NCBI GenBank assembly: GCA_009767595.1
Contig: VSDK01001598.1
Location: forward strand, 219,739-283,738
Direction: 5' to 3'
DNA length: 64,000 bases
Source of the DNA: Symbiodinium kawagutii
Lineage: Eukaryota > Sar > Dinophyceae > Suessiales > Symbiodiniaceae
The notes beneath the pieces are model-generated. The model was given only the letters and a program-made list of their open reading frames with translations. It was not told the DNA's origin and searched no databases. Both the position numbers and the translations under genes were made by a program. Positions 41,600-53,190 of the stretch are shown here, one piece after another. Position 1 is the stretch's first letter. Each line of letters opens with the position of its first letter.

Positions 41600-42802
41600 A
41601 TCATACAATTGTAGTGATCAATGGCTAATAATGAATATGGGCTTGACCAACAATACTGTGGTCATCATCAATATTGATCAACGGCTAATGAACCATCATG
41701 CTAGCCTTCTAGGCATCATTATGGTTGGTTGCTACAATAATGAATGTGGATTAACAACCAACAACTATGATGGTTGATGTTACCTTAACCGCCCTCAGTT
41801 TATCTATAAGATACCGGGTGATTTACCATCCAAGCTGTGGGGCGTATGCATATGAATTTATCATCAATGGGAAATCCAGCTGTTGGTGTTTCACCAAATT
41901 CACCCCATATTTTTTCTCAAAATCACCAGGCTTTTATGGTGGAGGGGGACCTTAACTTGATCCGCCATGCTTGCATTTTTATGATCACATTACTATTTAT
42001 GTAAGTCATTATTGTTATCATGCAGTATTTTATTATATACGTAGAGCTTTCCTGGAATAGATCAAATATCCCCCATGTTGGATATTTAGATCCTTTAATT
42101 GAGGAATGTCCAATTTGATATTGCATCTACTCCAGGACCACTATACCTTATTACATCGTTGTAGAGGGGTTAAGTTGGACGATTCAGAACGTACACAAAG
42201 ATGGTGTTCCCCATCTGAGTGTATCATCCACAAACCATCAGGGAAACAGCTGGTTTTTCAGGGGCACTGTTGGCAGCAAGCGGCCAGTAATTATGTCATA
42301 GAGTGATTGTAACATGAATTCGTTGGTTTTGGTGTTCTGGGGCTCCCACTATCAGAAACTGGTGGTGGTGCAGTCATGTTGTGGTCCCCTTGTGATGCTG
42401 CTTTGAAGCGAACATGATCAATCCAGCAGCCCTAACAACCTATGAATCGGTGGACGCCAATCGGTCTGCTTTGGGGGGTTGATGAATGGTTACTTACCAA
42501 TGCTCGACTTCATGCATGGTGAATCATGGTTGGCTCACTGTTAGCAAAGAACGAACTACACAGGGTAATCGATCAACCATGAATCACCAACCATTTACCA
42601 CCCATGTTTGTTTTCCGGTTCAACAATCAAAGGTACATCCAGAAAGCCATACAAACCACGAATGAACGAATGACCAACTCATCAACGGGTTCCAACTGCC
42701 CGACTGTTGGGGGTTCCGTCAACAGGTTCATCGATGCATTGCTCAACGACCCGTTGGGGCCCGAGCCGAACGGGTGGGGAAGAATCAAATTGTGAAATCG
42801 GG
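41600..42802. other. No confident gene
   Basis: Mixed and ATCAACC-type sequence. An imperfect family C-like pair (GTGATTTACCATCCAAGCTG near 41817 and GGGAAATCCAGCTGTTGGTG near 41869) may be a decayed element. Confidence 0.4.
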
Positions 42803-42893
42803 GTTTCGTGAGCGATTGGGAATATCCAAAATGGTTGGGTGATTACTATACATGGTTGATAAACTGGATTTGGGTGTACCCCTATTTTGAGAC
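42803..42893. mobile_element. Family A element, degenerate
   Basis: The left end is GGGTTTCGTGAGCGATTGGG (poor). The right side is good: GATAAACTGGATTTGGGTGT then ACCCCTATTTTGAGACCC. Confidence 0.6.
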
Positions 42894-43787
42894 CCAAATG
42901 ATGGTTCAGGGTTGATGCCCTTTAGTACTCATGCTTAGTGGTGGCTGATAATGGTGGATCATGTTTGGAAATAGTTGGGTGAAATGATATTACTGGAGGG
43001 AAGGGAATGGTGTTTCATGATTATGGTCGGTTATTAATGGTTATGGTGATGGTTGCCATCTGGTAGTCATGGTTCATGGTGGTTAGTAATGGTTGGTAAC
43101 AGTGAATGATGGCTGATGATTGATAATGCTTAGTTTAGCAATCAGTAGTGCTTACTCTCTCACACTCTCCTGCCTAGCTGGCTGGAAAACAGCATCGCAT
43201 GGCATGGTGGACTGTCTAGCTATGATAGATTACCACAGAGTAACCGTCAATACCGATCACGTGTAGCCATGCCCAGTGCCATGCACATCGATGCCAGATT
43301 GCAGATCTGTCGTCACCAATGGTCCTTTACCTGTCAATCATTACGGTATTATCTACCTATTGATCACTACTGAGTATTATGATCAAGAGTCATTAGCCAG
43401 GACCACGATTCATCAGCAGTAACCATTCTTATGGCTGATTAGCCGCGCTCATTCCTGATCTTCGACCGTGATTAAGCATTGTGAGTCATTATCAACCGTC
43501 ACATTCTTTGCTTTTGGCTGATTTTCTTAGTATCGTGAACCATTTGGGAAGCGTCATCAGCCATCGTGAACTCCATTACCGTTGCATTCCCTATTGTTTT
43601 TGGCTACCATCAACCATTAATTATTGACTCAATATCGGCCATTAGACAAATCGCATGTTGTTGATTGTCATTCACCATTCTCAAATCAACACTTGCAAGC
43701 CATACGGTGAACTACCGATCAAGGTTGGTAACGATCACCAACTAGCTGCCCTGACGCCCACCTCCCCACCTGTGAACTTCGTTCGAC

Positions 43788-45773
43788 ATGGCACTCAGCA
43801 ACGATGGCTATGTGGAGCCATCATTTGGTGGCAGCGGGCCCCAGCTGATTGAAGTTCATGTGTTCTGCCTGAATGGTGAAGGATGCAGCATGAGCCTTTG
43901 CCCTTCCACATTAGGAAGGGAAGTGGTTCAGATTGTTTCAAAGAAACTTTTGCCAAGGAGAGGTGCAAAGCTCACTCTCCACCACCTTGCAGAACCTCTC
44001 ATTCTGCACCAAACTCTGCAAGAGCAAGGCATCACTGGTGCCGCTGCAACTTTGTCCTGCACTTATGTTTACGTTCCCACTTATTTGCTTGCTGCTCGCA
44101 GATTTGTCTCAGGGTTTGCAGTTTCAGAGGAAGAGACCGCCTTGAACGGGGTCACCCATCTAAGTGGCACATCTTCCATGGATTGCCTGTGCCATCTTCC
44201 GGAAAGCCTTGAGACCTTGATCCTTGGCGATGACTTTGATGAACAGATGGCTCCTGTCACCTTACCGAGCAACCTGCAGGCTTTGACATTCGGCAAAAGT
44301 TTCAACCAGAGCCTTGATCGAGTCGTCTGGCCGCGCAACTTGCAAACTTTGACATTTGGTTTTTGTTTCAACCGGAACCTGGAAAGGGTGACCTTGCCGA
44401 GCAACCTGCAAACTTTGACATTTGGCGATCATTTCAACCAAAGCCTGGATCAGGTCACCCTGCCAAGCAACCTGCAAACTTTGACATTTGGCGGTGATTT
44501 TAATCAGAGCCTGGATCGGGTCACTTTGCCGAACAACCTGCAAACTTTGACATTTGGCCATAGGTTCAACCGGAGCCTGGATCGGGTCACTTTGCCGAGC
44601 AACCTACAAACTTTAATATTTGGCCATAGGTTCAACCGGAGCCTGGATCGGGTCACTTTGCCGAGCAACTTGCAAACTTTGACATTTGGCCATGAATTCG
44701 ACCGGAGCGTGGATCGGGTCACTTTGCCGAACAATCTGCAAACTTTGACATTTGGCCATGATTTCAACCAGAGCCTGGATCAGGTCACCCTGCCAAGCAA
44801 CCTACAAACTTTGACATTTGGCGCTGATTTCAATCAGAGCCTGGATCGGGTCACTTTGCCGAACAACCTGCGAACTTTGACATTTGGCCATAGGTTCAAC
44901 CAGATCCTGGATCGGGTCACTTTGCCGAACACCCTGCAAACTTTGACATTTGGCCATGATTTCAACCAGAGCCTGGATCAGGTCACCCTGCCAAGCAACC
45001 TACAAACTTTGACATTTGGCGGTGATTTCAATCAGAGCCTGGATCGGGTCACTTTGCCGAACAACCTGCAAACTTTGACATTTGGCCATAGGTTCAACCG
45101 GAGCCTGGATCGGGTCACTTTGCCGAGCAACTTGCAAACTTTGACATTTGGCTTTTGTTTCAACCAGAAGCTAGATAGGGTGACCTTGCCAAGCAACCTG
45201 CAAATTTTGACATTTGGCAAAATGTTCAACCAGAGCCTTGATCGAGTCGTCTGGCCGCGCAACTTGCAAACTTTGACATTTGGTTTTTGTTTCCCCTCGA
45301 ACCTGGAAAGGGTGACCTTGCCGAACAACCTGCAAACTTTGACATTTGGCCATAGGTTCGACCGGAGCCTGGATTGGGTCTCTTTGCCGAACAACCTGCA
45401 AACTTTGACATTTGGCCATGATTTCAACCAGAGCCTGGATCGGGTCACTTTGCCGAACAACCTGCAAACTTTGACATTTGGCCATAGGTTCAACCGGAGC
45501 CTGGATCGGGTCACTTTGCCGAGCAACCTACAAACTTTAATATTTGGCCATAGGTTCAACCGGAGCCTGGATCGGGTCACTTTGCCGAGCAACTTGCAAA
45601 CTTTGACATTTGGCCATGAATTCGACCAGAGCATGGATTTGGTCACCTTGCCGTGCAGTGTTTTCAGGCTTTCTTGGATCCGATTCATGATTGTTGTTCA
45701 TGCTGCTTCTGACGATGAAGAGGAAGATGAACATACATGGGAAGCTCAACAAATGGTGGTAGTCACAGTCTGA
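43788..45773 (+). CDS. FNIP/LRR-like repeat protein with ubiquitin-like N-terminus
   Basis: A single uninterrupted frame of 661 codons, from ATG 43788 to TGA 45771-45773. Residues about 20-95 look like a ubiquitin-fold domain (IEVHVFCLNGEGCSMSL..., LGREVVQIV, LILHQTLQEQGI). Residues about 140-625 are 22 consecutive 22-residue units of the form LPSNLQTLTFGxxFNQSLDRVT, related to FNIP/leucine-rich repeats. The tail is acidic (SDDEEEDEHTWE). Proteins with this layout are, as I know them, numerous in dinoflagellates; function unknown, perhaps a protein-interaction scaffold. There is no intron, in contrast to its neighbours, which suggests a retro-copied or recently expanded gene. The start is supported by the ubiquitin-like region beginning soon after it. 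No spliced-leader relic was seen upstream. Confidence 0.9.
   Translation: MALSNDGYVEPSFGGSGPQLIEVHVFCLNGEGCSMSLCPSTLGREVVQIVSKKLLPRRGAKLTLHHLAEPLILHQTLQEQGITGAAATLSCTYVYVPTYLLAARRFVSGFAVSEEETALNGVTHLSGTSSMDCLCHLPESLETLILGDDFDEQMAPVTLPSNLQALTFGKSFNQSLDRVVWPRNLQTLTFGFCFNRNLERVTLPSNLQTLTFGDHFNQSLDQVTLPSNLQTLTFGGDFNQSLDRVTLPNNLQTLTFGHRFNRSLDRVTLPSNLQTLIFGHRFNRSLDRVTLPSNLQTLTFGHEFDRSVDRVTLPNNLQTLTFGHDFNQSLDQVTLPSNLQTLTFGADFNQSLDRVTLPNNLRTLTFGHRFNQILDRVTLPNTLQTLTFGHDFNQSLDQVTLPSNLQTLTFGGDFNQSLDRVTLPNNLQTLTFGHRFNRSLDRVTLPSNLQTLTFGFCFNQKLDRVTLPSNLQILTFGKMFNQSLDRVVWPRNLQTLTFGFCFPSNLERVTLPNNLQTLTFGHRFDRSLDWVSLPNNLQTLTFGHDFNQSLDRVTLPNNLQTLTFGHRFNRSLDRVTLPSNLQTLIFGHRFNRSLDRVTLPSNLQTLTFGHEFDQSMDLVTLPCSVFRLSWIRFMIVVHAASDDEEEDEHTWEAQQMVVVTV
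44206..45657 (+). repeat. Tandem array of 66-bp units (22 copies)
   Basis: The unit core is CAAACTTTGACATTTGGC followed by a variable pair of codons and TTCAACCAGAGCCTGGAT. Higher-order copies exist. Units 2-3 resemble units 16-17 (both carry VVWPRNLQTLTFGFCF); units 4-6 resemble 12-14 (DHF or HDF, then GGDF, then HRF); units 6-8 resemble 20-22 (HRF, IFGHRF, HEFD). The antisense strand is open over much of the array as a by-product. Confidence 0.9.
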
Positions 45774-45796
45774 TTGAATCTGCCTTTCATCGCAGG

Positions 45797-45957
45797 ATTT
45801 GGCGGTTGTAGTGATGTTTGTGGTTTGCAAAACGGCATGTCACGATGCAAAACGCCTTGCTGGCCATTGCGGAGCTCCTGACCGGAATGATGGTTGAGGG
45901 AAAATGCCTCGTGCTTTTGGGACAGGCATCCTTGAAGCAGTTTGGTGAAGCTTCCAG
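45797..45957 (+). CDS. Candidate exon downstream of the FNIP gene
   Basis: Between TCATCGCAG| and a strong GTAAGA donor at 45958. The frame gives MQNALLAIAELLTGMMVEGK then CLVLLGQASLKQFGEAS. It is hydrophobic and helical. It could be an internal exon of a separate gene or a 3' part of the FNIP transcript. No family is recognised. Confidence 0.45.
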
Positions 45958-46111
45958 GTAAGAAACTTATATATATATATATAATTATATATATACTATC
46001 ATATCATGTATCACCACTTGAACCACGGTCGACCATATCAATTGTTACTGACCATTGATTGACTGTATGATCATGAACCCCTGTTAAGAACCCCACTTTC
46101 TGGATGCGTAG

Positions 46112-46324
46112 ATGTGGTGCTTTATTGGACCGGCGAGACCCTGGTCTCCCATTGGCTACAGACTGGCCAAAAATGCCTTGAGCAATATCCAGTCTGGTTT
46201 GTTTCGGAAAGATTGTGAGATACGTCAATGTCCATGCCGTTTCTCATATTTCGAAGTCGAGGATCATAAGCAGCTCATTGAATATACCCTAGACGAAGGT
46301 TGTGATTTACACATGAGCCCTTAA
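46112..46324 (+). CDS. Coding-like fragment, unknown
   Basis: Two overlapping plus frames look coding: VVLYWTGETLVSHWLQTGQK (46112-46215) and then RQCPCRFSYFEVEDHKQLIE to a stop at 46324. This is either an exon pair or a frameshifted relic. No family is recognised. Confidence 0.3.
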   Translation: MWCFIGPARPWSPIGYRLAKNALSNIQSGLFRKDCEIRQCPCRFSYFEVEDHKQLIEYTLDEGCDLHMSP

Positions 46325-47548
46325 GTCAAGTTTCTATGACTACAGTTGAGATCACAGAGCCGCAACCGCAGGCTGTTTATCAGCTTTGACACTGCTCAAT
46401 CGGGACTGGAGCAGTGCGAAAACAGGAAAATGAAACAATGGTAAGAAATTAATAGAAATGGGATATGTGATAACTCACAAGCAAAACCGGCAACATACCT
46501 TCACCAGAGGTGCGGAGGCCGCAAAATCAATTGTTGGTGTAGATTGGTGTAGTGTGTGATATATGTGAGGCAGTCTCACTATGCAGCAGCAAAGTGTACT
46601 GGTTGCAAAATGATTTATGGTCAATGACAGTACTATTTGAATTATCATGAATGATACATGATTGTTGGCTCATGGTGAAACTATGGTTTCAGGAGTGCTA
46701 AATGATATGCAGTAGTGATTCTATTGTGGTGAGACATTTTAAACCATGTTCAAATATGACTAAGTTGTTCAAAGGACAATGCGACAATGCCAGTCAGTAC
46801 GGGCATACAGGTTTAACTTTTGGCTCATGGGTTCAGCACCATTGCTGCTGCGATTCATGATTGTGAGTTACTGTTAGTAGCGAAAATTCAACACTGCCAT
46901 TTGTAAGCCTATTGGGTATGGGGTGGCAACATTCAAGCCATGCCAAATTTCAGGGTGCGGGGTTTGAAACATAGAGGGTGCTGGAACACTGCAACCAGTC
47001 ACTGGAAAGAACGAGCAACAATTACACCTCTAACATAGCGCTCGCAAATCCGCCCGTCTTTGATGGTTTCCCAGGCTTTCTCTGGAAAATATGGGGATTT
47101 TCCAGCTAGCTATGCATTACCGGAGTGTAATGAACCATTGATGCAACAGCACCATCATCCCATTGGATCGGTTTGTCCATACCCATGGCGATCCCTACTA
47201 CTAAACCATCCAGGTTCATAATCGTTAATTAGTAACGGGGAAATACATATTTCCTCCGGCGATGATTGGCAGTACAATATGTATGATATATGTATATGTG
47301 TATTCTGGAGGTCTCTTTACAGCGCCGTTTGGATAGGATTATCCACCCTTGGATGTTGCATATGGCTATGGGTGCAGCCGAGGAACCAACCAACCAACCC
47401 ACCCACCAACCAACCAACCAGCCAACCATCGAAGTAACCCGCCAAGAGCCACACACCCAGTCGTCGCGCCTAGATCTTTGATCCTCTCAACGTTTTGAAA
47501 GAAAACCCAGGTGCGCGCCATCGACAGTGATCCTACAGTAGGGGATGC
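46325..47548. other. No gene seen
   Basis: Mixed sequence, with a (CCAACCAA)n-like run at about 47388-47425 and a TATA-rich stretch at 47275-47300. Confidence 0.5.
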
Positions 47549-47609
47549 TGGGTTCTTGAAATGGGGGTTACCCCAAAAATGGGGTACCCCTATTTTGAGA
47601 ACCTCCCGG
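47549..47609. mobile_element. Family A, minimal copy
   Basis: Only about 60 bases: GGGTTCTTGAAATGGGGGTT then ACCCC, then AAAAATGGGGTACCCCTATT then TTGAGAACCTC. The two termini are almost directly joined, so nearly all the internal part is deleted. Confidence 0.7.
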
Positions 47610-47984
47610 ATTCATAAGTTGAAGATGGGGCTGTCCAACACTAGGGGATCACAAGCAATAACTCATGCTCCATACTCTTGACCAACGTATGTATGAAGCA
47701 TATTATCAAAGATGATACAGTCATTGGTGATAAAAGCCGGACAATTGATGATTAATACTTAAGAGTCGTTGACAATTGATCGTCAGGCAGGATAACAATC
47801 TTGATCAGGAATAAATGGGCCTGTCTTGCTGCATAATGCATTATTGATGCTTAGTACTGGTACCTGCACCCCCAAAACAACCCAAGAAAATAGAAGTTGA
47901 GGATGGAATCCACTCCCATTTCTGGACAGACCCGTTTCTGGTGCAGTTCAATCGGTGCATTGTTTGTTTGCATTCCAAAGAGTA

Positions 47985-48095
47985 CCCTTTGGTAAACTAA
48001 CACAGCAATGGACTTTCACCATATTTGTAGGGAGACCCCAACAAACCAGCTACAAGGATGGATTTCCATTGCCAGGTTAGTTCACCAACAGGCCA
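47985..48095. mobile_element. Family C element, best preserved
   Basis: The left end is CCCTTTGGTAAACTAACACA then GCAATGGACTTTC. The right end is GGATTTCCATTGCCAGGTTA then GTTCACCAACAGG. These are inverted repeats over about 32 bases. The interior contains TTTGTAGGGAGACCCCAACA. Confidence 0.85.
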
Positions 48096-48339
48096 TGATC
48101 AAAATTGATGATATTGGGACACCATCTGCGGACTCGCAGTCTATGACCGATATTGCACAGATTTTCACTCACGGAGTGCACCTGCCAGGAGGGAACACAG
48201 AAGAAAAGACACAAGCTTAAGAGAGGATATTGGGGCCACCCAACAATATCAACTAGATTTGCTACAAATGTAAGGGATAAAAAGGGTAGTCACCATAAGA
48301 GTAGCAAAATCGCCTGATATATTTCACCCTTTGTAATAT

Positions 48340-48426
48340 GGGTGTTGCGCAAATTAGGGGGGGGCCCAAATCATCCTTGCAATAAACCAACCATTTTTTG
48401 GGTTCCCCATTTTGAGAAGCCACCAG
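48340..48426. mobile_element. Family A element
   Basis: The left end is GGGTGTTGCGCAAATTAGGG then GGGGCCC. The right end is TTTTTGGGTTCCCCATTTTG then AGAAGCCACC. Confidence 0.75.
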
Positions 48427-50400
48427 TTATATCAGTTTCATCCACCATTTGCATCCATTTGCCTAGTACTTGGACCATAGTTACCCACCTTTTCATCCTA
48501 GTCATAGAAGAAAAAAAATGATTGCCTCCCCCTGTCAGAGTCGGGCACCAGCACTTTACCCGCCATCCTTGTCGTCGTCATTGACGCAACGCTGTGCCCC
48601 AAAATGCACGGCTGTGATTCCAAGGGCAACTAAAAATCCGCTTTGGTAGGTTTTTTACTTTTTCGGAAAAAATGATCGTTTCCTGTCCTTACAGATGATC
48701 TAACTCTGTGGTGTTTTTGAGGTCACCCAAGTCTGGTTCATGGAATTCATAGATGCTTGGAAATTCAAGATCAGTGAAACTTCATCAGCTAATCCTATAA
48801 ACTCCCAAAATTCATGGATTGAAGATCAGTAAAACCCATCCCTGTCTAAAGGCTTTGGATCCCGTTTGATCCCCGTTTTTTCACTGGCGAACGCTTCCTG
48901 GCGGTAAGTCGCACCGAAGTTCAGACGGGTTTTGACAGACCAGAAGGCTTGGATGCTAAAGGTAGCTCTTGAGGTGATCATGGTTTATCATGAATGGTTA
49001 TAATTCCTATAGGACCCTCAAGAAAACCCTTGACCCTTGCAAAACCACCATTAATGGTAGATCTACTAATAAACAACCAACAGTTTACCTTGCTAGACGG
49101 CAATTTACCATCAAATGTAGGGGCTTATCGATAAGAATCTATCATTACCAGCAGCCACGATCATTTAATCGCCCATCATTAACCATTCTCACCCATGGTG
49201 AGCCATTAGGATCCCCTATTAGAAAGCATAACTGACATCGACTAGGGGTGAGGTTAATGATACCAATTACCCTGTACCAACCACTGATTCATTCTGGTCA
49301 GTCCCAACGCAATGTTTATCGCCAGCGAAACAACCGGGGCAAAGGGTGGCTTCCCTGAGCTCGCTTGTCAGGTGCCATGAAGCGTGCAAAGTCTTTGGAG
49401 TTGGTGACTTGCATGGCATGGCAGGGCGGCGGGTTTGCGGCCGGTGGTAGCTGAGATTGAACGACCAAGCACCTTGGGTTGAAGGAAGAATCCTTTTCTT
49501 TTCAAGGGGTGATTAACAGACGTGAGTTATAAGGGGTTGAAAAACCCATCATTTATGCACCATTGTTTGTTTTATTTGTGATGAAGGATTGTGAATGGTA
49601 GAAACAGTCACCACACATAGTCATCATCAGAAGATGTCTTTCGCCTAAGCAGCATCAGTATCATCAATTAGTATGTTTGATGTAGACCGACAAATACAAC
49701 AAAACGGTCACTGATCAGCTCAGAGAAGAACCAGACTAATCAACCTGATGGTCATGACGAAAAGATTATTGACCATGATTGGTTATTGATTACTGTTTAT
49801 TCCCCCTGACAGTTCTTATACTTATTCACATTATCAGAACATATTGTCCATTTCTGATTGTTAGGGTTTTCACTTCTCCACATGCATGGAATCATATCAA
49901 AATATTGATAAGAGATCACTTTTGACATTTCCAATCACCATTACTTTCACGACTTTAAACAATCGTGAGTTTCTAGTAATTCATGACAAAAGGACGCGCA
50001 CCAAACATTGTCAATTCAGTACGATGGTGACCACTTGTTTCTAGAAGATGTTGAACACCATTAGTCTCATATCAACTATTGTGAATAACTATAGTTTCCA
50101 ATTACTAGTCATTCAACCATGATCCGTCACCAGACACGCCCTACCCAAGCTGCCTCCAAGGTGTTGGGGCGACTCGTGCACACACCCAGAAACGGAAAGG
50201 TCTTGGGTTCGACCCAGCAGTTGTCGTTATGGCTGGGTCTGTTGGTTGACTCGGAGGAACTGGAATCAGCATCCAGCGGCAACTGGAACTCGTAGCTGGA
50301 ACTGATAGGAATCCAGTCATATCCAGCTGTTGGATTTAGATGGGCAGCTATGACTGGACAACAAGCAATTGATGAGCTGTCATTAGTGCTGAGCTAAGCC
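48427..50400. other. Mostly non-coding; two weak exon candidates
   Basis: Near 48545-48635 a GC-richer patch reads LPAILVVVIDATLCPKMHG in one plus frame. Near 49363-49440 another reads CHEACKVFGVGDLHGMAGRR. Neither has convincing splice sites on both sides or a recognisable family. The rest is ATCATCA-type simple sequence. Confidence 0.4.
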
Positions 50401-50419
50401 AACATTGGTTCCTTGTTTG

Positions 50420-50790
50420 GGTACAGCGAGCTGGTGCACCTCTATAGTGGGAAGCTTCATAGGTTTGACTCTCACCATGCCATGTCACAAAAGGACCAGT
50501 TTGTTGCTGCTTTGCAAGATGGATCATATAGAAGCATCCAAGTCATGTGGTATGACTTGGATGGTCCCACCATGCAGAAACACCATGAGGCTTGAAATCA
50601 TGCGCGAGCCCCTTGAGTCTTCGCAACCGTTGCTGACCAAGAAACCCATGGGAATATGATTGAGATACAGCCCCTCTTTGAGCTCCTCGGTGGCTATGGG
50701 TCAATGCCATCCGAAAGATAGCGGTGGCCAAAGCCCCAAGGTGCTACTTTGTGATTGGAACCCTAACCAAGTACTCCAAAAATGGATGAA
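50420..50790 (+). pseudogene. Decayed or spliced coding region, unknown
   Basis: Three coding-like stretches follow each other in different plus frames: GYSELVHLYSGKLHRFDSHH continuing to MWYDLDGPTMQK (stop near 50595), GNMIEIQPLFELLGGYGSMP (about 50649-50720), and VNAIRKIAVAKAPRCYFVIG then TLTKYSKNG (stop near 50790). No clear splice sites connect them over such short gaps, so frameshift decay is the simplest reading. I do not recognise the family. Confidence 0.35.
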
Positions 50791-51309
50791 CAGCCAAGTC
50801 GAGAGCTTCTATATGTTTTTCACTTGGTCTTAGCCTTTTCCAATCGATACGAATTTGAACCATTTCTCAACTAGTATCTAGCCTTACCAACTATTATATG
50901 GCCACTATGAATCATCTAGGAAGCAAGATAAGTGGCTTAACAGTTGCTAGCTAACTTTTTCAACTACTATTTAGCCATAAAGCCATTATGAATCATGAAG
51001 CTGGGTAGGCTTGTAACCATTATTTCTCAACCACTATTAGGCTCCATGATTTATTATTAACCATTCTGAATCATCGTGAAAACCATTCTGAAACCATTCA
51101 TGATCATGATCTTGAAACCATTGTGTCTCAACCATTCATGATCATGAAAGCATAATGAACTATCATGAACCATTCTGAACCATCATGAAGCCTACAAAAA
51201 TAAGGCTAAATCAAGATGAACCATTCTGAATCAACCATTATAAGCGGCTGTATGAATTATTATTAACCATCCTGATTATCATTTATTATCAACCATTCTG
51301 ATTATTTGC

Positions 51310-51460
51310 TATTAATCAGCTATTTTTATTATTATTATTATTATCATTATTATCAAAAGGCTATTATTATTATCATTATTAACCATTGATTTTTATCATT
51401 TTTATTATCTATTTGTTATTAACCATCTATTATTATTGTTATTATCATCCATTATGGCTA
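51310..51460. repeat. TTA/ATT trinucleotide-rich tract
   Basis: Runs of TTATTATTATTA and ATTATCATTATT, interrupted by ATTAACCAT. Non-coding. Confidence 0.75.
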
Positions 51461-51649
51461 CCATGAAGCCAAGTAGCCGCGGCCGCCACCAAACATCTTT
51501 CATTCCTCGTGCCCGCGCGACCGAGGCCATGCTTGCCGTCGTGGGAGTGTCATCGGCTCGGGGCACCTGGGGATGGCCCTGCTGCGTGTGCCAGGGGACA
51601 AGAACCACCATCACCCGGAAGAACCAGCTGATGATTCACCACTATTAAC

Positions 51650-51760
51650 TGGTTGGTTAGAACCATTAATGATAGTTAATGATAGGGGATGATAGTTGAT
51701 GATAGGGATGATAGTTAAGGATAGGGGATGATAGTTAATGATAGGAGATGATTCACCACT
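51650..51760. repeat. ATGATAGTTAATGATAGGGG tandem-like repeat
   Basis: Five close copies of GATAGTTAATGATAGGG(GA) spaced at about 20 bases, with a further copy at 51910. Confidence 0.7.
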
Positions 51761-52949
51761 GTTAGCCATTCTGAATTCCATCATTCAATGGATATTAGAG
51801 AATCACTATCAGAGAATTTTGATCTATTAGAAGAGTGATGATTCACCCCTATGAACTGGTTGGTGGTTTCAATCATTTTTTACATGGGTTAGAATCATTC
51901 ATGATAGTTAATGATAGGGGATGATAAGCAACAATAATGGTTAGCCGTTCTGAATTCCACCAGAGAATTGACCATCATTTATGGTGGATCATGGCTATAA
52001 TCATTCATACTCCACTATTTCAGAGAATTCCTCGTGGATTTTAGCTGTTGTTTGGGAATTGGCCATCATTAGTGGACCATGACTTGTGGTTCATTTCTAT
52101 TGTCAACCAGGAGTTAATCACTATGAGCCACCACCAGATACACGTTGTTGGACTTGTCCACCAAAGCTGTTTCTGGATCAACTTTGGGCAATGGCTTATG
52201 AACTTCCCTTCATTTCTCAGCCTCGCAATTGCGATCTGAGACACTAAATCGTAAGTGGTTGGTGGTGTCATATCTGGTTGGTGGTTGAACCAGCTGATTT
52301 TATGATTTAGTGTAGGGGACTGCTGGTAAGCACTTGTAGTTTCTACCAACAATATCATGATGGTCTAGTGATTATTTGTGAACTACTACTGCTGACCCAG
52401 CAACAATTGCCAGTGGTTGAGTCAGTAATAAACAACCACTGTGAGACGGGATTTATCTATTCACAATTGGTATAATGTTATCCCCGTATTGATAAACCAG
52501 AGGTTCATTACTTGGGAGGATACCGTTGTAATGGGAAACCAAGGCTTCTGGGGGATCTATTAAGCAACCAGTTTTTTTTAAATCTGGGGTTACCATTATG
52601 CAGATTAGGCCTTGTGAATCGCTGCTAATCACAGTTCACACGCCATCAATCAGCTTGTGCCCAGCCATTAGCTAACCTGGACTTCAAAAGTCACCATTGT
52701 TAATAGGTTAACCAGCTGAAGAAATGGAAGGGCAACTGTGCAACCAGGGTAATCTTCTACAACTATTCATCGTTGCATCATTGCATCATTGCTATTCACC
52801 AGGGGTATTATGATTATTGTCACCGTTGATTATCCAATATATCATTGAACCATCATAAAGCGGTATCAGAAACCATTCCTGGCAAAGTTTACCAACCAGT
52901 AGTTCACCATTCATGTACTTTTCACCATTGGTACCACAGCTACGAAACA

Positions 52950-53053
52950 TGGGTGTTTCTCAAAATAGGGGACCCCCCAAATCATCCATTATTAACCATT
53001 TATAGTAGTAAACCACCCATTTTTTGGGCCCCCTATGGCCTGAGAAACCACCA
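52950..53053. mobile_element. Family A element, near-consensus
   Basis: The left end is GGGTGTTTCTCAAAATAGGG then GACCCCCC. The right end is TTTTTGGGCCCCCTATGGCC then TGAGAAACCACCA. It has the typical interior AAATCATCCATTATTAACC, then GTAGTAAACCACCC. Confidence 0.9.
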
Positions 53054-53190
53054 CATTGTCAAGGCCACTACAACGGGGTTGTCAACACGTCATGGCAATG
53101 GTGAATACATGCTTAGCATCTGCTGATGCAGCATTAGTATCAATTCACCATTTTAACAACGATTGTGTATAAAGAGCACTCTGTTGTAGT

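Noticed and set aside
50150..50235. Possible tRNA (GGTTCGACCC-like arm at about 50210)
   Set aside because: No A-box, no acceptor-stem pairing and a poor T-stem.
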